Origin: an uncultured Oscillospiraceae bacterium
GTDB taxonomy: Bacteria; Bacillota; Clostridia; Oscillospirales; Oscillospiraceae
Direction: 5' to 3'
Length of the DNA stretch: 64,000 nt
Assembly: GCA_944387035.1 (NCBI GenBank)
Contig: CALXDJ010000001.1
Span: 143,988 to 207,987, forward strand
The position numbers were made by a program, and so were the translations under genes. Of this stretch, positions 1 through 11,747 are shown one piece after another; within the stretch, counting starts at the first letter, position 1, and the number at the start of each line of letters is the position of its first letter. The notes beneath the pieces were generated by a model. That model had not been told where the DNA came from and did not search any database. It saw only the letters and a program-made list of their open reading frames with translations.

Positions 1-1239
1 GCCCTTGGTTCAAACTGGTATTTCCGGCTGTGGAATCTGCTGGCGCTGCTGGTACTGCTGCCGGTCCATGCCATCGGGCTTTCCGGTGCGGCCTCCCTGC
101 CCTGGTTCCGTCCCGCTATGCTCTGGGAACGGTTTTGTCTGCTGCTGAGCAACCTGTTCGGCGGACTGGGCGCCTTCTTCGCCGCCCTGACCCCCACCGG
201 AAACTCCGCCTCCCGGTCCCGGCGTCTGCCGGCCATTCTGTTTGGCGGAACCGGTGCTGTCATCCTGCTGTGCATTCTGGTGCCGGTCCTGGCCTCCGGA
301 GACGCGCTGTTTGCCGCCGTCACGGCAGATCTGCGAATCTTTGTCCGCTCCCATTTCACTTTGGCCATCACCAAGCTGGTATGCGGCATGGCCCTGACCC
401 CCTTTGTCTTTGGCTTTTTGTATCGTCTGCGCCATCCCAAACCGCTTACCCGTTCCATGGCAGGCGCGCCCACGGCAGACCCTTTGGGCTTTGTTCTGAT
501 TCTCGCGGCGCTGGATGCCCTGTACCTGTTGTTTTTGGCAGTGCAGTCCACCGGCATTCTGGGAGGCGAGGCCTACCTCGCCCAGCGCGGCATCTCGTAT
601 GCCCAATGGGCTCGCAGCGGTTTTTTCCAGATAGTAGGTGTCACAGTGGTCAATCTCACCGCCATCCTCACTGCACTCTGGGCCGCCCGCCCCAACGGCC
701 GCCTCTGGACGGTCCTGCGCAGCCTGTCCGCCTTGCTGCTGGCGGAGAGCTTAGTGCTGCTGGGCTGCGCCGCCTGGCGGATGACGCTCTATGTCCAGGC
801 CTACGGGTTATCGTTTAAGCGGTGCCTGACCTACTGGGGCATGGTCATGATGGCTCTGTTTTTCCTGACTGCGGCAGCCAAGCTGATTCAGCCCAGCCGC
901 TCCTTCTGCCGCATCGCCTTCCCCCTGGCCCTGGCGGGATGGCTGGTTCTCAATTGCATCCCTGTGGATTTTCTGGTGGCCAAAAACCAGGTAGACCGCT
1001 ATCTCAATGGGGAAAGCCCCACCATCAGCGTTCACTATTTGGCCTACTCCCTCTCCTACGATACCCTCTCCCAACTGGAGCGGCTGGACCCCGATCTCCC
1101 GCTCTCCCGCTGTGAGGGAGAGTGGTGGTCCTCCGAAGATACCGTCGGTTCCCTGCTGACACAGCGCCGGAACGCTGCCCGGGAAGAATGTGCTGACTGG
1201 CACACCTGGTCCCTTTCCGCCTTTCTGGCCTCCCGCTGA
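1..1239 (+). CDS. DUF4173/DUF4153-type membrane protein, 5' truncated
   Basis: The frame is open from base 1, so the gene begins upstream of the window; 412 residues are visible. Successive hydrophobic stretches of 18-22 residues indicate a polytopic membrane protein. The segment reading YAQWARSGFFQIVGV followed by an NLTAI helix matches, by recollection, the conserved Y-A-x-x-x-R-x-G-F-F core of the DUF4173 family. The C-terminal roughly 90 residues after the last helix are hydrophilic and carry a WWSSEDT stretch. Family function is unknown; some members sit near sensor or regulatory genes. An ATG at 118 is only an internal methionine, because the residues upstream of it are equally membrane-like. 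It converges on the SDR gene and is separated from it by a hairpin. Confidence 0.7.
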   Translation, partial: ALGSNWYFRLWNLLALLVLLPVHAIGLSGAASLPWFRPAMLWERFCLLLSNLFGGLGAFFAALTPTGNSASRSRRLPAILFGGTGAVILLCILVPVLASGDALFAAVTADLRIFVRSHFTLAITKLVCGMALTPFVFGFLYRLRHPKPLTRSMAGAPTADPLGFVLILAALDALYLLFLAVQSTGILGGEAYLAQRGISYAQWARSGFFQIVGVTVVNLTAILTALWAARPNGRLWTVLRSLSALLLAESLVLLGCAAWRMTLYVQAYGLSFKRCLTYWGMVMMALFFLTAAAKLIQPSRSFCRIAFPLALAGWLVLNCIPVDFLVAKNQVDRYLNGESPTISVHYLAYSLSYDTLSQLERLDPDLPLSRCEGEWWSSEDTVGSLLTQRRNAAREECADWHTWSLSAFLASR

Positions 1240-1273
1240 CATGCCGCGCTCTGCGCCACCTTTTATACAGTAA

Positions 1274-1314
1274 AAAAGCACGGCTCCCGCATCCTCTTTC
1301 GGATGCGGGAGCCG
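1274..1314 (-). terminator. intrinsic terminator of the SDR gene
   Basis: A perfect 14-bp stem (1281-1294 with 1301-1314) with a six-base loop is followed, reading on the minus strand, by TGCTTTTTTA. It sits just beyond the SDR stop codon and between convergent genes. Confidence 0.85.
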
Positions 1315-1340
1315 CGTCAATATCGCTGTATTTTTCAAAC

Positions 1341-2150
1341 TTAGTATTTCGTGTCATACTCCCACGGTGTGCCGCCGCACAAGCAGCCGCCGTCAATGTG
1401 ATAGGTCTGCCCCGTCATATAGCTGGAGGCATCGGAAGCCAGCAAGATGGCCATGCCCACCAGCTCCTCCGGCTGGCCGCCCCGCTCCATGGCGATGCGT
1501 TCCCGCATGTACGGCGCCCGATTGGGACTGTCCCAGCTGACCTGGGTCAGTTCCGTAATAATATGGCCCGGACTGATGGCATTACAGCGAATCCCATACC
1601 GGGCACACTCCACGGCCAGGGACCGGGTAATGGCAATGACGCCGCTCTTGGCCGCACCGTATACCGAGCAGCCGCCCAGCATGGCCGTGTCATTGTGGGA
1701 ACCGATGTTGATGATGCTGCCACTCTTGCGCTTGTACATCTCCCGGGCCACTGCCTGGCTGACAAAATAAACACCCTTGAGGTTGGTGTTCATGATCCGG
1801 TCGTAGGTCTCTTCTTCCACATCCAGAAGTCCTTCCCGCTTGTTGATTCCCGCCACGTTGAACAGCACATCAATCTTGCCGTACCGGGCAACAATCTCCT
1901 CCACGCGGGGTACAATCTCCGACATGTCGGACACATCCAGATGGTAGGCAGTGGCTTTTCCGCCGTTGGCATTGATCCGATCCGCCAGGGCCTGGCATTT
2001 TTCCAGCGTCCGTCCGCACAGGGCCACTTCCGCTCCGGCGTAGGCCAGTCCCTCACTGATGGCCGCACCGATGCCGCCGGCCGCACCGGTAATCATTGCC
2101 GTTTTCCCCTCCAGGCCAAATACCGACTTGAGATACGCGCCGTGATCCAT
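1341..2150 (-). CDS. SDR-family sugar(-acid) dehydrogenase
   Basis: 269-residue classical short-chain dehydrogenase, a normal length for the family. The nucleotide-binding motif TGAAGGIG lies at residues 21-28, NVAG at 98-101, Ser151, and the YxxxK pair at Tyr164 and Lys168. The C-terminal GGCLCGG tail is typical. The overall style resembles gluconate 5-dehydrogenase or 2-deoxy-gluconate 3-dehydrogenase (KduD-like), which interconvert keto and hydroxy sugar acids in the cytosol with NAD(P)H. It follows an IclR regulator by 64 bases on the same strand, probably as one transcript, which fits sugar-acid catabolism. The exact substrate is inferred from context only; other polyol or steroid SDRs cannot be excluded. 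A GGGAG site precedes the ATG. Confidence 0.85.
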   Translation of the reverse strand: MDHGAYLKSVFGLEGKTAMITGAAGGIGAAISEGLAYAGAEVALCGRTLEKCQALADRINANGGKATAYHLDVSDMSEIVPRVEEIVARYGKIDVLFNVAGINKREGLLDVEEETYDRIMNTNLKGVYFVSQAVAREMYKRKSGSIINIGSHNDTAMLGGCSVYGAAKSGVIAITRSLAVECARYGIRCNAISPGHIITELTQVSWDSPNRAPYMRERIAMERGGQPEELVGMAILLASDASSYMTGQTYHIDGGCLCGGTPWEYDTKY

Positions 2151-2214
2151 ACTGCTCCCAACCTTTCTGCCTTGTTCAATTTTGATTTTTTATGTGGATA
2201 GGGGAACTGCCCCG

Positions 2215-2982
2215 TTATCCCCGATACCCCAGCAGCCGGGAAATACTTTGGGCGGTGCGGCGCACCTCCCGGATCATAACCTCCTGATCCGCCTGCATCC
2301 GGTAATCCGGACCGGAGACACTGACCGCGCCCACTGCCCGGCCATTCATATCGCAGATGGGTGCCGCCATGCAGATCAGCCCCTCCTCAATCTCTCCGTC
2401 ATCCATGGCATACCCGTGAAGCCGGGCAGCCGCCAGCTCCCGGCGCAGACGTTCCGGGTCTGTAATGGTATTGGCCGTGAGGGGCCGAGCCGCCTGCTCC
2501 ATCCAGCGGCAGTACTCATCGATATAATCATCACTCTGACAGGCCAGAATTGCCTTGCCGGCACTGGTGGCATAAGCCGGTGCCCGGCTGCCCACCTGTG
2601 TATTGCAGACAATGGACCGGTGGGTTTCCACTTTATCCAGATAGAAAATATCCCGCTCCAGGAGCATGCTCAAATTGATGGTCTCCTGCAGCGTATCGCT
2701 CAAACGCTCCAGCTCCGGCCGGGCCGTGCGGCGCAGATCCGACTGTCCCAGAATTGCGCTGGAGAGCAGCAGCAGCCGGGGGCCCGGCCGATAGCTTTTG
2801 CGGACAGGATCCTGCTCCAGATATCCCCGCTCCGCCAACGTGGATACCTGCCGGAATACCGTAGTCGTGGGCAGGCCCAGCTGCTCCACCAGGGCCTTGA
2901 GCGTCCACTCCGTCCGGCTGTCCATAAAACATTCCAGAATTTGGAGTGCCCTCAAAATACTGGATACCTGCTCTTTTGCCAT
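2215..2982 (-). CDS. IclR-family transcriptional regulator
   Basis: 255 residues with the standard IclR layout: winged helix-turn-helix at about residues 5-70 (ILRALQILECF, then LGLPTTTVFRQVSTL) and an effector-binding domain from about 85 that includes the typical SAGKAILA segment and a GAVSVSGP strand near the C-terminus. Such proteins sense small organic acids and usually repress or activate neighbouring catabolic genes. Here the gene is upstream of and co-directional with the SDR, and divergent from nifJ. A GGAGGGAAAG site precedes the ATG. Likely targets are the SDR and possibly nifJ; this is inference. Confidence 0.9.
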   Translation of the reverse strand: MAKEQVSSILRALQILECFMDSRTEWTLKALVEQLGLPTTTVFRQVSTLAERGYLEQDPVRKSYRPGPRLLLLSSAILGQSDLRRTARPELERLSDTLQETINLSMLLERDIFYLDKVETHRSIVCNTQVGSRAPAYATSAGKAILACQSDDYIDEYCRWMEQAARPLTANTITDPERLRRELAAARLHGYAMDDGEIEEGLICMAAPICDMNGRAVGAVSVSGPDYRMQADQEVMIREVRRTAQSISRLLGYRG

Positions 2983-3038
2983 CTTTCCCTCCGCCTTTCA
3001 CCCCAACGGTTCCTCCGTTTGGGGGATTTGATCCACGC

Positions 3039-3067
3039 TTGACAACCCCTGTCAAAAAGCCTATGAT
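3039..3067 (+). promoter_or_regulatory. sigma-A promoter of nifJ
   Basis: TTGACA at 3039-3044, a 17-base spacer and TATGAT at 3062-3067. The -35 box is half of an inverted repeat TTGACA-N5-TGTCAA (3039-3055), so the facing strand also carries a -35-like hexamer toward the iclR gene, though without a good -10. It predicts a leader of about 150 bases before nifJ. Confidence 0.65.
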
Positions 3068-3160
3068 AAATATACCACAATGCAGGCAGATTGTGAATAT
3101 TTTTATGCAATTTTCCCGAAATTTCATTCCGCAACATGGAAACTCATTCTGCTTGCAGTC

Positions 3161-3184
3161 ACAGCCGGCCCCGGTGCCGGCTGT
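3161..3184 (+). promoter_or_regulatory. leader hairpin upstream of nifJ
   Basis: A 9-bp perfect stem (3161-3169 with 3176-3184, loop of six) lies in the predicted nifJ 5' leader, about 40 bases before the start codon. It is not followed by a U-run, so it is not an obvious attenuator; a role in mRNA stability or ribosome access is possible but unproven. Confidence 0.35.
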
Positions 3185-3222
3185 ATGCGGGTACATAATT
3201 TAAATGAGAAAGGAATCGAACC

Positions 3223-6747
<3,525 letters not shown>

Positions 6748-6762
6748 GGAGGAACTATACAT

Positions 6763-7206
6763 ATGTCTGAAGTCAAAACGCTGACCCACGAGCAGGTGAT
6801 GGAAATTATTCCGCACCGGGACCCCATGCTGCTCATCGATGAAGCCACCGAGTTCGTTCCCGGCGAGCGCATCGTCGCTAAGTTCTGGGTTGATCCCGCC
6901 CGCGACATCTTCCGCGGCCATTTCCCCGGCGATCCCGTGCTGCCCGGCGTCTACTCCGTGGAGGCCTCTGCCCAGGCCAGCGATCTGGTGCTCATGACCA
7001 AGGAATCCTATGTGGGCAAGACCCCCCTCTTCCTGGGCATCAACAACGTCCGCTTCCGTAAGAAGATCCTGCCCGGCGACACCCTGGAAATCCACTCTGA
7101 GCTGGCTTCCGAGCGTCCGGAAAAGGCCATCGCCACCTGCAAGTGCTCCATCTACACCGACGGTGACCTGGCTGTGGAGTCCGAAGTCACCATTGCCATG
7201 CGCTGA
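6763..7206 (+). CDS. fabZ: FabZ-type 3-hydroxyacyl-ACP dehydratase
   Basis: 147 residues with a single hot-dog fold. Catalytic His53 is in GHFPGDPVLPGV and the partner Glu67 in YSVEASAQ, matching the FabZ H/E pair. It removes water from (3R)-hydroxyacyl-ACP in fatty-acid elongation. Odd points: it is 15 bases behind nifJ rather than in a fab cluster, and the region after the active site reads VYSVEA where FabZ usually has a VLQxEA-type sequence. It may therefore be a second FabZ or act on a CoA or other thioester. An AAGGAGG site precedes the start, and a strong terminator follows, so nifJ-fabZ looks like a complete two-gene operon. Confidence 0.85.
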   Translation: MSEVKTLTHEQVMEIIPHRDPMLLIDEATEFVPGERIVAKFWVDPARDIFRGHFPGDPVLPGVYSVEASAQASDLVLMTKESYVGKTPLFLGINNVRFRKKILPGDTLEIHSELASERPEKAIATCKCSIYTDGDLAVESEVTIAMR

Positions 7207-7228
7207 TCCCGGCAAATCAAATGAAACA

Positions 7229-7265
7229 ACCTGCCGCCCCGGATATCCGGGGCGGCAGGTTTTCT
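7229..7265 (+). terminator. terminator of nifJ-fabZ
   Basis: A 12-bp GC-rich stem (7229-7240 with 7249-7260) around GGATATCC is followed by TTTTCTAT on the plus strand. Confidence 0.9.
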
Positions 7266-7375
7266 ATATTGATTATTGGATGCATTTCGGCCACTGTGGT
7301 ACAGCCGGCATCTGCAGGCCAACCGATCAGTTGCCGCAGCCTGTCAGTGATCGGTCCAGGACATTTTCAGGCAAT

Positions 7376-8527
7376 TCAGGCGGGAATGGCGCAGCACACC
7401 TCAGCGGAGTCTCCGGCGGTACCGGCGTCATCCAGTTCCGGCGGATAGCCCAGGGACTGCGTGGTCTCCCGGCTGAAGAGGTGGATGTGCTCGCTGTCCA
7501 GCGCAAAGGACACCACGCCGCCCGGCGCACAGGGCAGCCGGTCGCAGATGCACACGATTTCTGTGTCTCCCACGGAGACATAGGCACCCCGCTTATTGCC
7601 GTAGTCCTCCACATACCGCAGCGTTCCCAGAATGGCATTTTCCGCCGCCCCAGCCTGCAGGTGCACATGCTCCGGCCGGATGCCCAGACACAGCTGGGTT
7701 TCTCCACTCTGCGCCGCCACCCGGTTCCAGCAATCCGGCAGAGTAATGCGCTGGCCCAAAATCCGCAGGGCGCCGTCGCTCCAATCCGCATCCAGGATGT
7801 TGGTGGAGGGAGAGCCGATGAACTTGGCAGTAAAGATGTTGGCCGGACGGTTGTAGACCCGGTAGGGGGTATCCACCATCTGCAGCTGGCCCTGATTCAT
7901 CAGGGCCACCCGCTGGCCCACCGTCATGGCCTCCACCTGGTCGTGGGTGACATAGACAAAGGTCTGTTTGTACAGTTCATGGATCTTCACCAGCTCCTTG
8001 CGGGCCTGCACCCGGAGCTGGGCATCCAGGTTGGACAGCGGTTCGTCCAGCAGCAGATAGCGCGACTGCTTGACCAGAGCCCGGGCCAGGGCCACCCGCT
8101 GACGCTGGCCGCCGGAGAGCTCCCGGGGCTTGCGCTCGATGTAGGGCTCCAGACCCAGAATCTCCAGCACCGTCTGGAGACGGCGGTTGAGCTCCTGCTG
8201 CTCCAGCTTGTGCACCCGCAGGGCATAGGTGATGTTCTCCCGCACCGTCATGTGGGGATAGAGAGCATAGTTCTGGAACACCATGGAGATATCCCGCTTG
8301 CCGGAAGGCACCTCGTTGACCCGCCGGTCGCCCATCCGCAGCTCGCCGCCGCTGATCTCCTCCAGTCCCGCAATCATCCGCAGGGTGGTGGACTTGCCGC
8401 AGCCGGAGGGCCCCAGCAAAATCAGCCGCTGACCGGCAGGGATGGTCAGATTCAGGTCCTCGATCACCTTGTTTTTTTGATAGATCTTTTCCACGTGATC
8501 AAACACGATGGTATTTTTTCCTTCCAT
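7376..8527 (-). CDS. carbohydrate ABC transporter ATP-binding protein (UgpC/MsmK type)
   Basis: 383 residues. Walker A GPSGCGKST at 39-47, signature LSGGQRQRVALARAL, Walker B YLLLDEP, a switch His in VYVTHDQ, then a C-terminal TOBE region (LGIRPEHVHL). This layout and length are those of MalK/UgpC/MsmK ATPases that power CUT1-type sugar or glycerol-3-phosphate import. The chosen ATG at 8527 has AAAGGAG just upstream; an earlier in-frame ATG at 8572 would run into the permease gene and lacks a site. It is the last gene of the operon, 19 bases after the permease. Confidence 0.92.
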   Translation of the reverse strand: MEGKNTIVFDHVEKIYQKNKVIEDLNLTIPAGQRLILLGPSGCGKSTTLRMIAGLEEISGGELRMGDRRVNEVPSGKRDISMVFQNYALYPHMTVRENITYALRVHKLEQQELNRRLQTVLEILGLEPYIERKPRELSGGQRQRVALARALVKQSRYLLLDEPLSNLDAQLRVQARKELVKIHELYKQTFVYVTHDQVEAMTVGQRVALMNQGQLQMVDTPYRVYNRPANIFTAKFIGSPSTNILDADWSDGALRILGQRITLPDCWNRVAAQSGETQLCLGIRPEHVHLQAGAAENAILGTLRYVEDYGNKRGAYVSVGDTEIVCICDRLPCAPGGVVSFALDSEHIHLFSRETTQSLGYPPELDDAGTAGDSAEVCCAIPA

Positions 8528-8546
8528 AATCAGGCTCCTTTCCGCC

Positions 8547-9389
8547 TCATCCCTTGATGCCGGAAGAGGCAAACGTACTCATGATATAGCGCTGGAAAAT
8601 CAGATAGAGCAGCACCGGGATCAGCATGGACAGCACCGCCATGGCCATGACCGTGGTGAACTCCGTTCCCGCCTCCGAGCTGCTGAACAGCTGCATGGCC
8701 AGGGAGAGGGTGTAATTGTCCTTGCTGCGCAGGATCAGCGTGGGCCAGACATACTCATTCCAGGAGTTGATGAAAAAGATGATGCCGGTAGCCACGATGG
8801 AGGGACGGCAGATGGGAAGAATGATGTCCCAAAGGGTCCGCATCCGGCCAATGCCGTCCAGCCCCGCAATCTCAATGAGGGATTTGGGAATGGAACGCAT
8901 AGTCTGGCGCAGGAGGAAAATACCCGTGGCATCCGCCAGCTGGGGCAGCACAATGCCCAGCACACTGTCAAAGAGATTCAGCCGGGAAACCGTGATGTAG
9001 TTGGGAATCATGGTCACCGTAAACGGGATGAAGATTGTGCTGATGAGGATGAAATAGAAGATGTTCTTGCCCCGGAACTCCGTAAAGACAAACGCATAGG
9101 CCGCAAGGATACTGGTCAGGAGCTTGCACGCCGTCACCAGCACTGCCACGGTCAGGGTATTGAGGGTGATGCGGACGATGGGCAGCTGCCGGGCAATCTC
9201 CCGGAAATTTTCCAGAGTGAAGCCGGAAAGGAGCCCGGCATCTCCGTAAATGCTCTGCAGAGATTTGAAGGAATAGAACACCGCGAACAGCACCGGCACC
9301 AGGGAGACCGCCACCAAAAACGCCAGCGGGATATGCCAGCCCACCTGCCGGTCCAGGGCAGCTCTGGTCTTAGTTTTCATAGTACACAC
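8547..9389 (-). CDS. carbohydrate ABC transporter permease (UgpE/MalG type)
   Basis: 280 residues with about six hydrophobic helices and the permease EAA loop (EIAGLDGIGRMRTLWDIILP), which docks onto the ATPase. The size and C-terminal position of the loop match the MalG/UgpE (BPD_transp_1) subunit of CUT1 importers. The start overlaps the preceding permease gene by 20 bases, a sign of translational coupling. The substrate is not set by this subunit. Confidence 0.92.
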   Translation of the reverse strand: MCTMKTKTRAALDRQVGWHIPLAFLVAVSLVPVLFAVFYSFKSLQSIYGDAGLLSGFTLENFREIARQLPIVRITLNTLTVAVLVTACKLLTSILAAYAFVFTEFRGKNIFYFILISTIFIPFTVTMIPNYITVSRLNLFDSVLGIVLPQLADATGIFLLRQTMRSIPKSLIEIAGLDGIGRMRTLWDIILPICRPSIVATGIIFFINSWNEYVWPTLILRSKDNYTLSLAMQLFSSSEAGTEFTTVMAMAVLSMLIPVLLYLIFQRYIMSTFASSGIKG

Positions 9390-10302
9390 TCTTTTCCACG
9401 AACTTGAACTCCAAAAACAGCAAAAAACCGAACAGCAGCATCATCAAAATGGCATATGCGGAGGCCGTACCGGTTTTGAAAAATCCAAAAGCCTGATCAT
9501 ACACGGCGTAAATGAGGTTGGTGCTGGCATTGTCCGGTCCGCCTTTGGTCACCATGTTGATGGGGGTAAAGATCTGCTGCATACCGGTGACAATGGACAA
9601 AATCAGCACGTAGATGCCGGTAGAGCTGCTCATGGGCACCACGATGTTCAAAAAGATCCGCCAGGTTGGAATGTTGTCCAGGCGGGCAGCCTCCACCACC
9701 TCCATGGGCACGCTGGACACACCGGCCATCACCACAATGAAGTTATAGCCGAAAATCTTCCAGCTGGTCATGATGCTCAGCACCACGATCACCAATCCCT
9801 GGGTGTTGCTCCAGATCGGGACTGTCAATCCCAGCGCCTTGGCCACCGTAGCCACCGGCCCGGAAATGGGGTTGAGGATCCACACGAAGATCATGGTCCC
9901 CACCACCAGGGAGATGACGCTGGGCAGGAAAATGGCGCTTTTGTAGAAGTTCTTTCCTTTTTTTACCACAAAGGACAAGATAAAGGAAAACACATACGGT
10001 GCGGCAAAGTCAAATACCAGCAGCAGCAAAATATACAGCCCCGTATTCCCCATGATCTTGCCAAATGCCGGGTCGGTAAATACGGAAATATAGTTGTCCA
10101 ATCCCACAAACTCCTTGGTGGGGCGGGTCATATTCCAGTCGAAGAAGCTCAGGTACAGCGTATAGAGCAGAGGGTAAAACATGAAGATGGCAAAGAGCAC
10201 GGTTGCCGGGGCCAGCAGTCCGTAAGAGACCACCCGCTCCCGCCAGCTGCGCCGCAGCCCCAGCCGGTACGGTGCCCGTCCGGCTGTCAAAACAGCATGC
10301 AT
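9370..10302 (-). CDS. carbohydrate ABC transporter permease (UgpA/MalF type)
   Basis: 310 residues from the ATG at 10302, with around six membrane helices (first at YGLLAPATVLFAIFMF) and an EAA-type loop (VVEAARLDNIPTWRIFLNIVVP). This is the first-permease (UgpA-like) partner of the next gene. Start choice is uncertain: the AAAGGAG at about 10325 is better spaced for an in-frame TTG at 10311, three codons earlier, than for the ATG. A hairpin lies between it and the solute-binding protein gene. Confidence 0.9.
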   Translation of the reverse strand: MHAVLTAGRAPYRLGLRRSWRERVVSYGLLAPATVLFAIFMFYPLLYTLYLSFFDWNMTRPTKEFVGLDNYISVFTDPAFGKIMGNTGLYILLLLVFDFAAPYVFSFILSFVVKKGKNFYKSAIFLPSVISLVVGTMIFVWILNPISGPVATVAKALGLTVPIWSNTQGLVIVVLSIMTSWKIFGYNFIVVMAGVSSVPMEVVEAARLDNIPTWRIFLNIVVPMSSSTGIYVLILSIVTGMQQIFTPINMVTKGGPDNASTNLIYAVYDQAFGFFKTGTASAYAILMMLLFGFLLFLEFKFVEKSVYYEN

Positions 10303-10333
10303 ATCAGGCAAAGCAATTCTCTCCTTTAAAGCT

Positions 10334-10362
10334 GGGGATCCCGCACAGGATGCGGGATCCCC
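10334..10362 (-). terminator. inter-gene stem-loop between binding protein and permease genes
   Basis: A perfect 12-bp stem (10334-10345 with 10351-10362), loop of five, sits 15 bases after the solute-binding-protein stop. On the minus strand it is followed only by CAGCTTTAAAGG, so termination would be partial. Such elements commonly give the binding protein higher expression than the membrane subunits. Confidence 0.6.
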
Positions 10363-10376
10363 GGCAGTCTTGCAGA

Positions 10377-11693
10377 TCAGTCCTCGATGAAGGCCTGCAC
10401 CTTGGCCTGGCACTCATCCATGGCGGTGCTCACGTCCTTGGTGCCGCCCAGAACCTGGTCCCGCATATCGATCAGGGCCTGCTGGGCCTCCAGGGCAGAA
10501 CCAGGCCATGCCGTCCACTGCACGGCGTCAGCGCGCTGATCCATGGCCGCCTGCATCAGGGGATTCTGCTCCAGATAGTCCTTGAGAATCTGGGAGTTTT
10601 CCGCACCCTTGGTCGCAGGGACATAACCGGTGCCGGCCACCCACTTGGCGGCGTTGTCATCGCTGCACAGGAACTTGATGAACTCCCAGGCAGCCTTCTG
10701 CTCCTCGGGATCCTGGGCGGTAATGGCCAGGTAGCAGCCGCCGGCAGGAACCGCGCGGTCCTCGCCCTCAAAGGCAGGGAACGTGGTGGAGCGTACATCG
10801 AAGTTGGCGGAACTCATGATATTGGTGGCTTTGGCAATGGAGCCGATATACATGGCGATCTCGCCGTCGTTGAAGGCCTGGATGCCCTCGTCGTTGTTGG
10901 TCAGATGCACGGCAGACTCATCGGTGAGGACCATGTCGGCATAGGACTGCATGGCAGCCTTTCCCTTTTCAGAGTTGAACGTGGCCGTGGCGGTGTCACC
11001 GTCCCGGGTCAGCATGGAGGCGCCGCCGGATTCCAGGATAGCCTGAAGCACCCAGGTATCGCCCTCCTGAAGATACGCGCCGTACTTGCCGGTCTTTTCC
11101 TTCACCGTCTTGGCAAAGGAGACAAACTCATCCCAGCTCTGGGGACCATCCTCGGAAAGCCCCGCCTCCCGCAGAAGATCGGCGTTGTAGAACAGCACGG
11201 GATTGGAGACGGAATACGGCACGCCGGCCAGCACGCCCTCACTGTTCCGGGCCAGATCCAGGATACTGTCGGAGAAGGTATCCGTGAGGAAGCTCTCATC
11301 TTCCGGGAAGTACTCCGAAACAATCTCCTCGGGGCTGATGTAAGAGAAGTTGGCGGGGAAATACTCAATGTTGGACCAGGACACCTGGACGATAGAGGGC
11401 GCATTGCCCGCAGCGGTATCGGCCTGGAGGTTCTTGAGCAGTTCATCATAGCTGGCGTTGAACCGGCCCTCTACCTCGATCTCATCCTGGCTGGCGTTGA
11501 ACGTGTCGATGAACTCCTGCACCGCGGCGCCGCCTTGGTTTTCACTGTTGATGTGCCAATACTGAATCTGAATCTTTTCGCCGTCGGCGGCTTCGTCATT
11601 GCCCGCGGCGGAAGCACCGCAGCCAGCCAGAGTGCCGGCCATCAAAGCCGCAGACAGCGCGGCAGCCAAAATCCGTTTCTTCTGAATCATCAT
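10377..11693 (-). CDS. extracellular solute-binding lipoprotein (family 1, CUT1 type)
   Basis: 438 residues. A basic start (MMIQKKR), a hydrophobic stretch and a lipobox LAGC give lipid-modified Cys25, so the mature protein is anchored outside the membrane. The start of the mature region (IQYWHINSENQGG) and the length resemble sugar- and UgpB-type binding proteins. It captures the substrate for the two permeases and the ATPase encoded downstream. The next upstream gene encodes a metallophosphoesterase; a glycerophosphodiester or phosphorylated sugar substrate is therefore a reasonable but untested guess. AAGGAGTAAGT precedes two adjacent ATG codons; either could be used. Confidence 0.92.
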   Translation of the reverse strand: MMIQKKRILAAALSAALMAGTLAGCGASAAGNDEAADGEKIQIQYWHINSENQGGAAVQEFIDTFNASQDEIEVEGRFNASYDELLKNLQADTAAGNAPSIVQVSWSNIEYFPANFSYISPEEIVSEYFPEDESFLTDTFSDSILDLARNSEGVLAGVPYSVSNPVLFYNADLLREAGLSEDGPQSWDEFVSFAKTVKEKTGKYGAYLQEGDTWVLQAILESGGASMLTRDGDTATATFNSEKGKAAMQSYADMVLTDESAVHLTNNDEGIQAFNDGEIAMYIGSIAKATNIMSSANFDVRSTTFPAFEGEDRAVPAGGCYLAITAQDPEEQKAAWEFIKFLCSDDNAAKWVAGTGYVPATKGAENSQILKDYLEQNPLMQAAMDQRADAVQWTAWPGSALEAQQALIDMRDQVLGGTKDVSTAMDECQAKVQAFIED

Positions 11694-11747
11694 ACTTACT
11701 CCTTTTTGCTCGTTAAGCGTTCCTGTATCAAATCCGACCTGATTTTC

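Noticed and set aside
3039..3055. TTGACA-N5-TGTCAA as an IclR operator or a divergent promoter pair
   Set aside because: It is an exact inverted repeat, but it consists of -35 hexamers facing each other; the minus-strand one has no proper -10, and the IclR operator cannot be told apart from chance.
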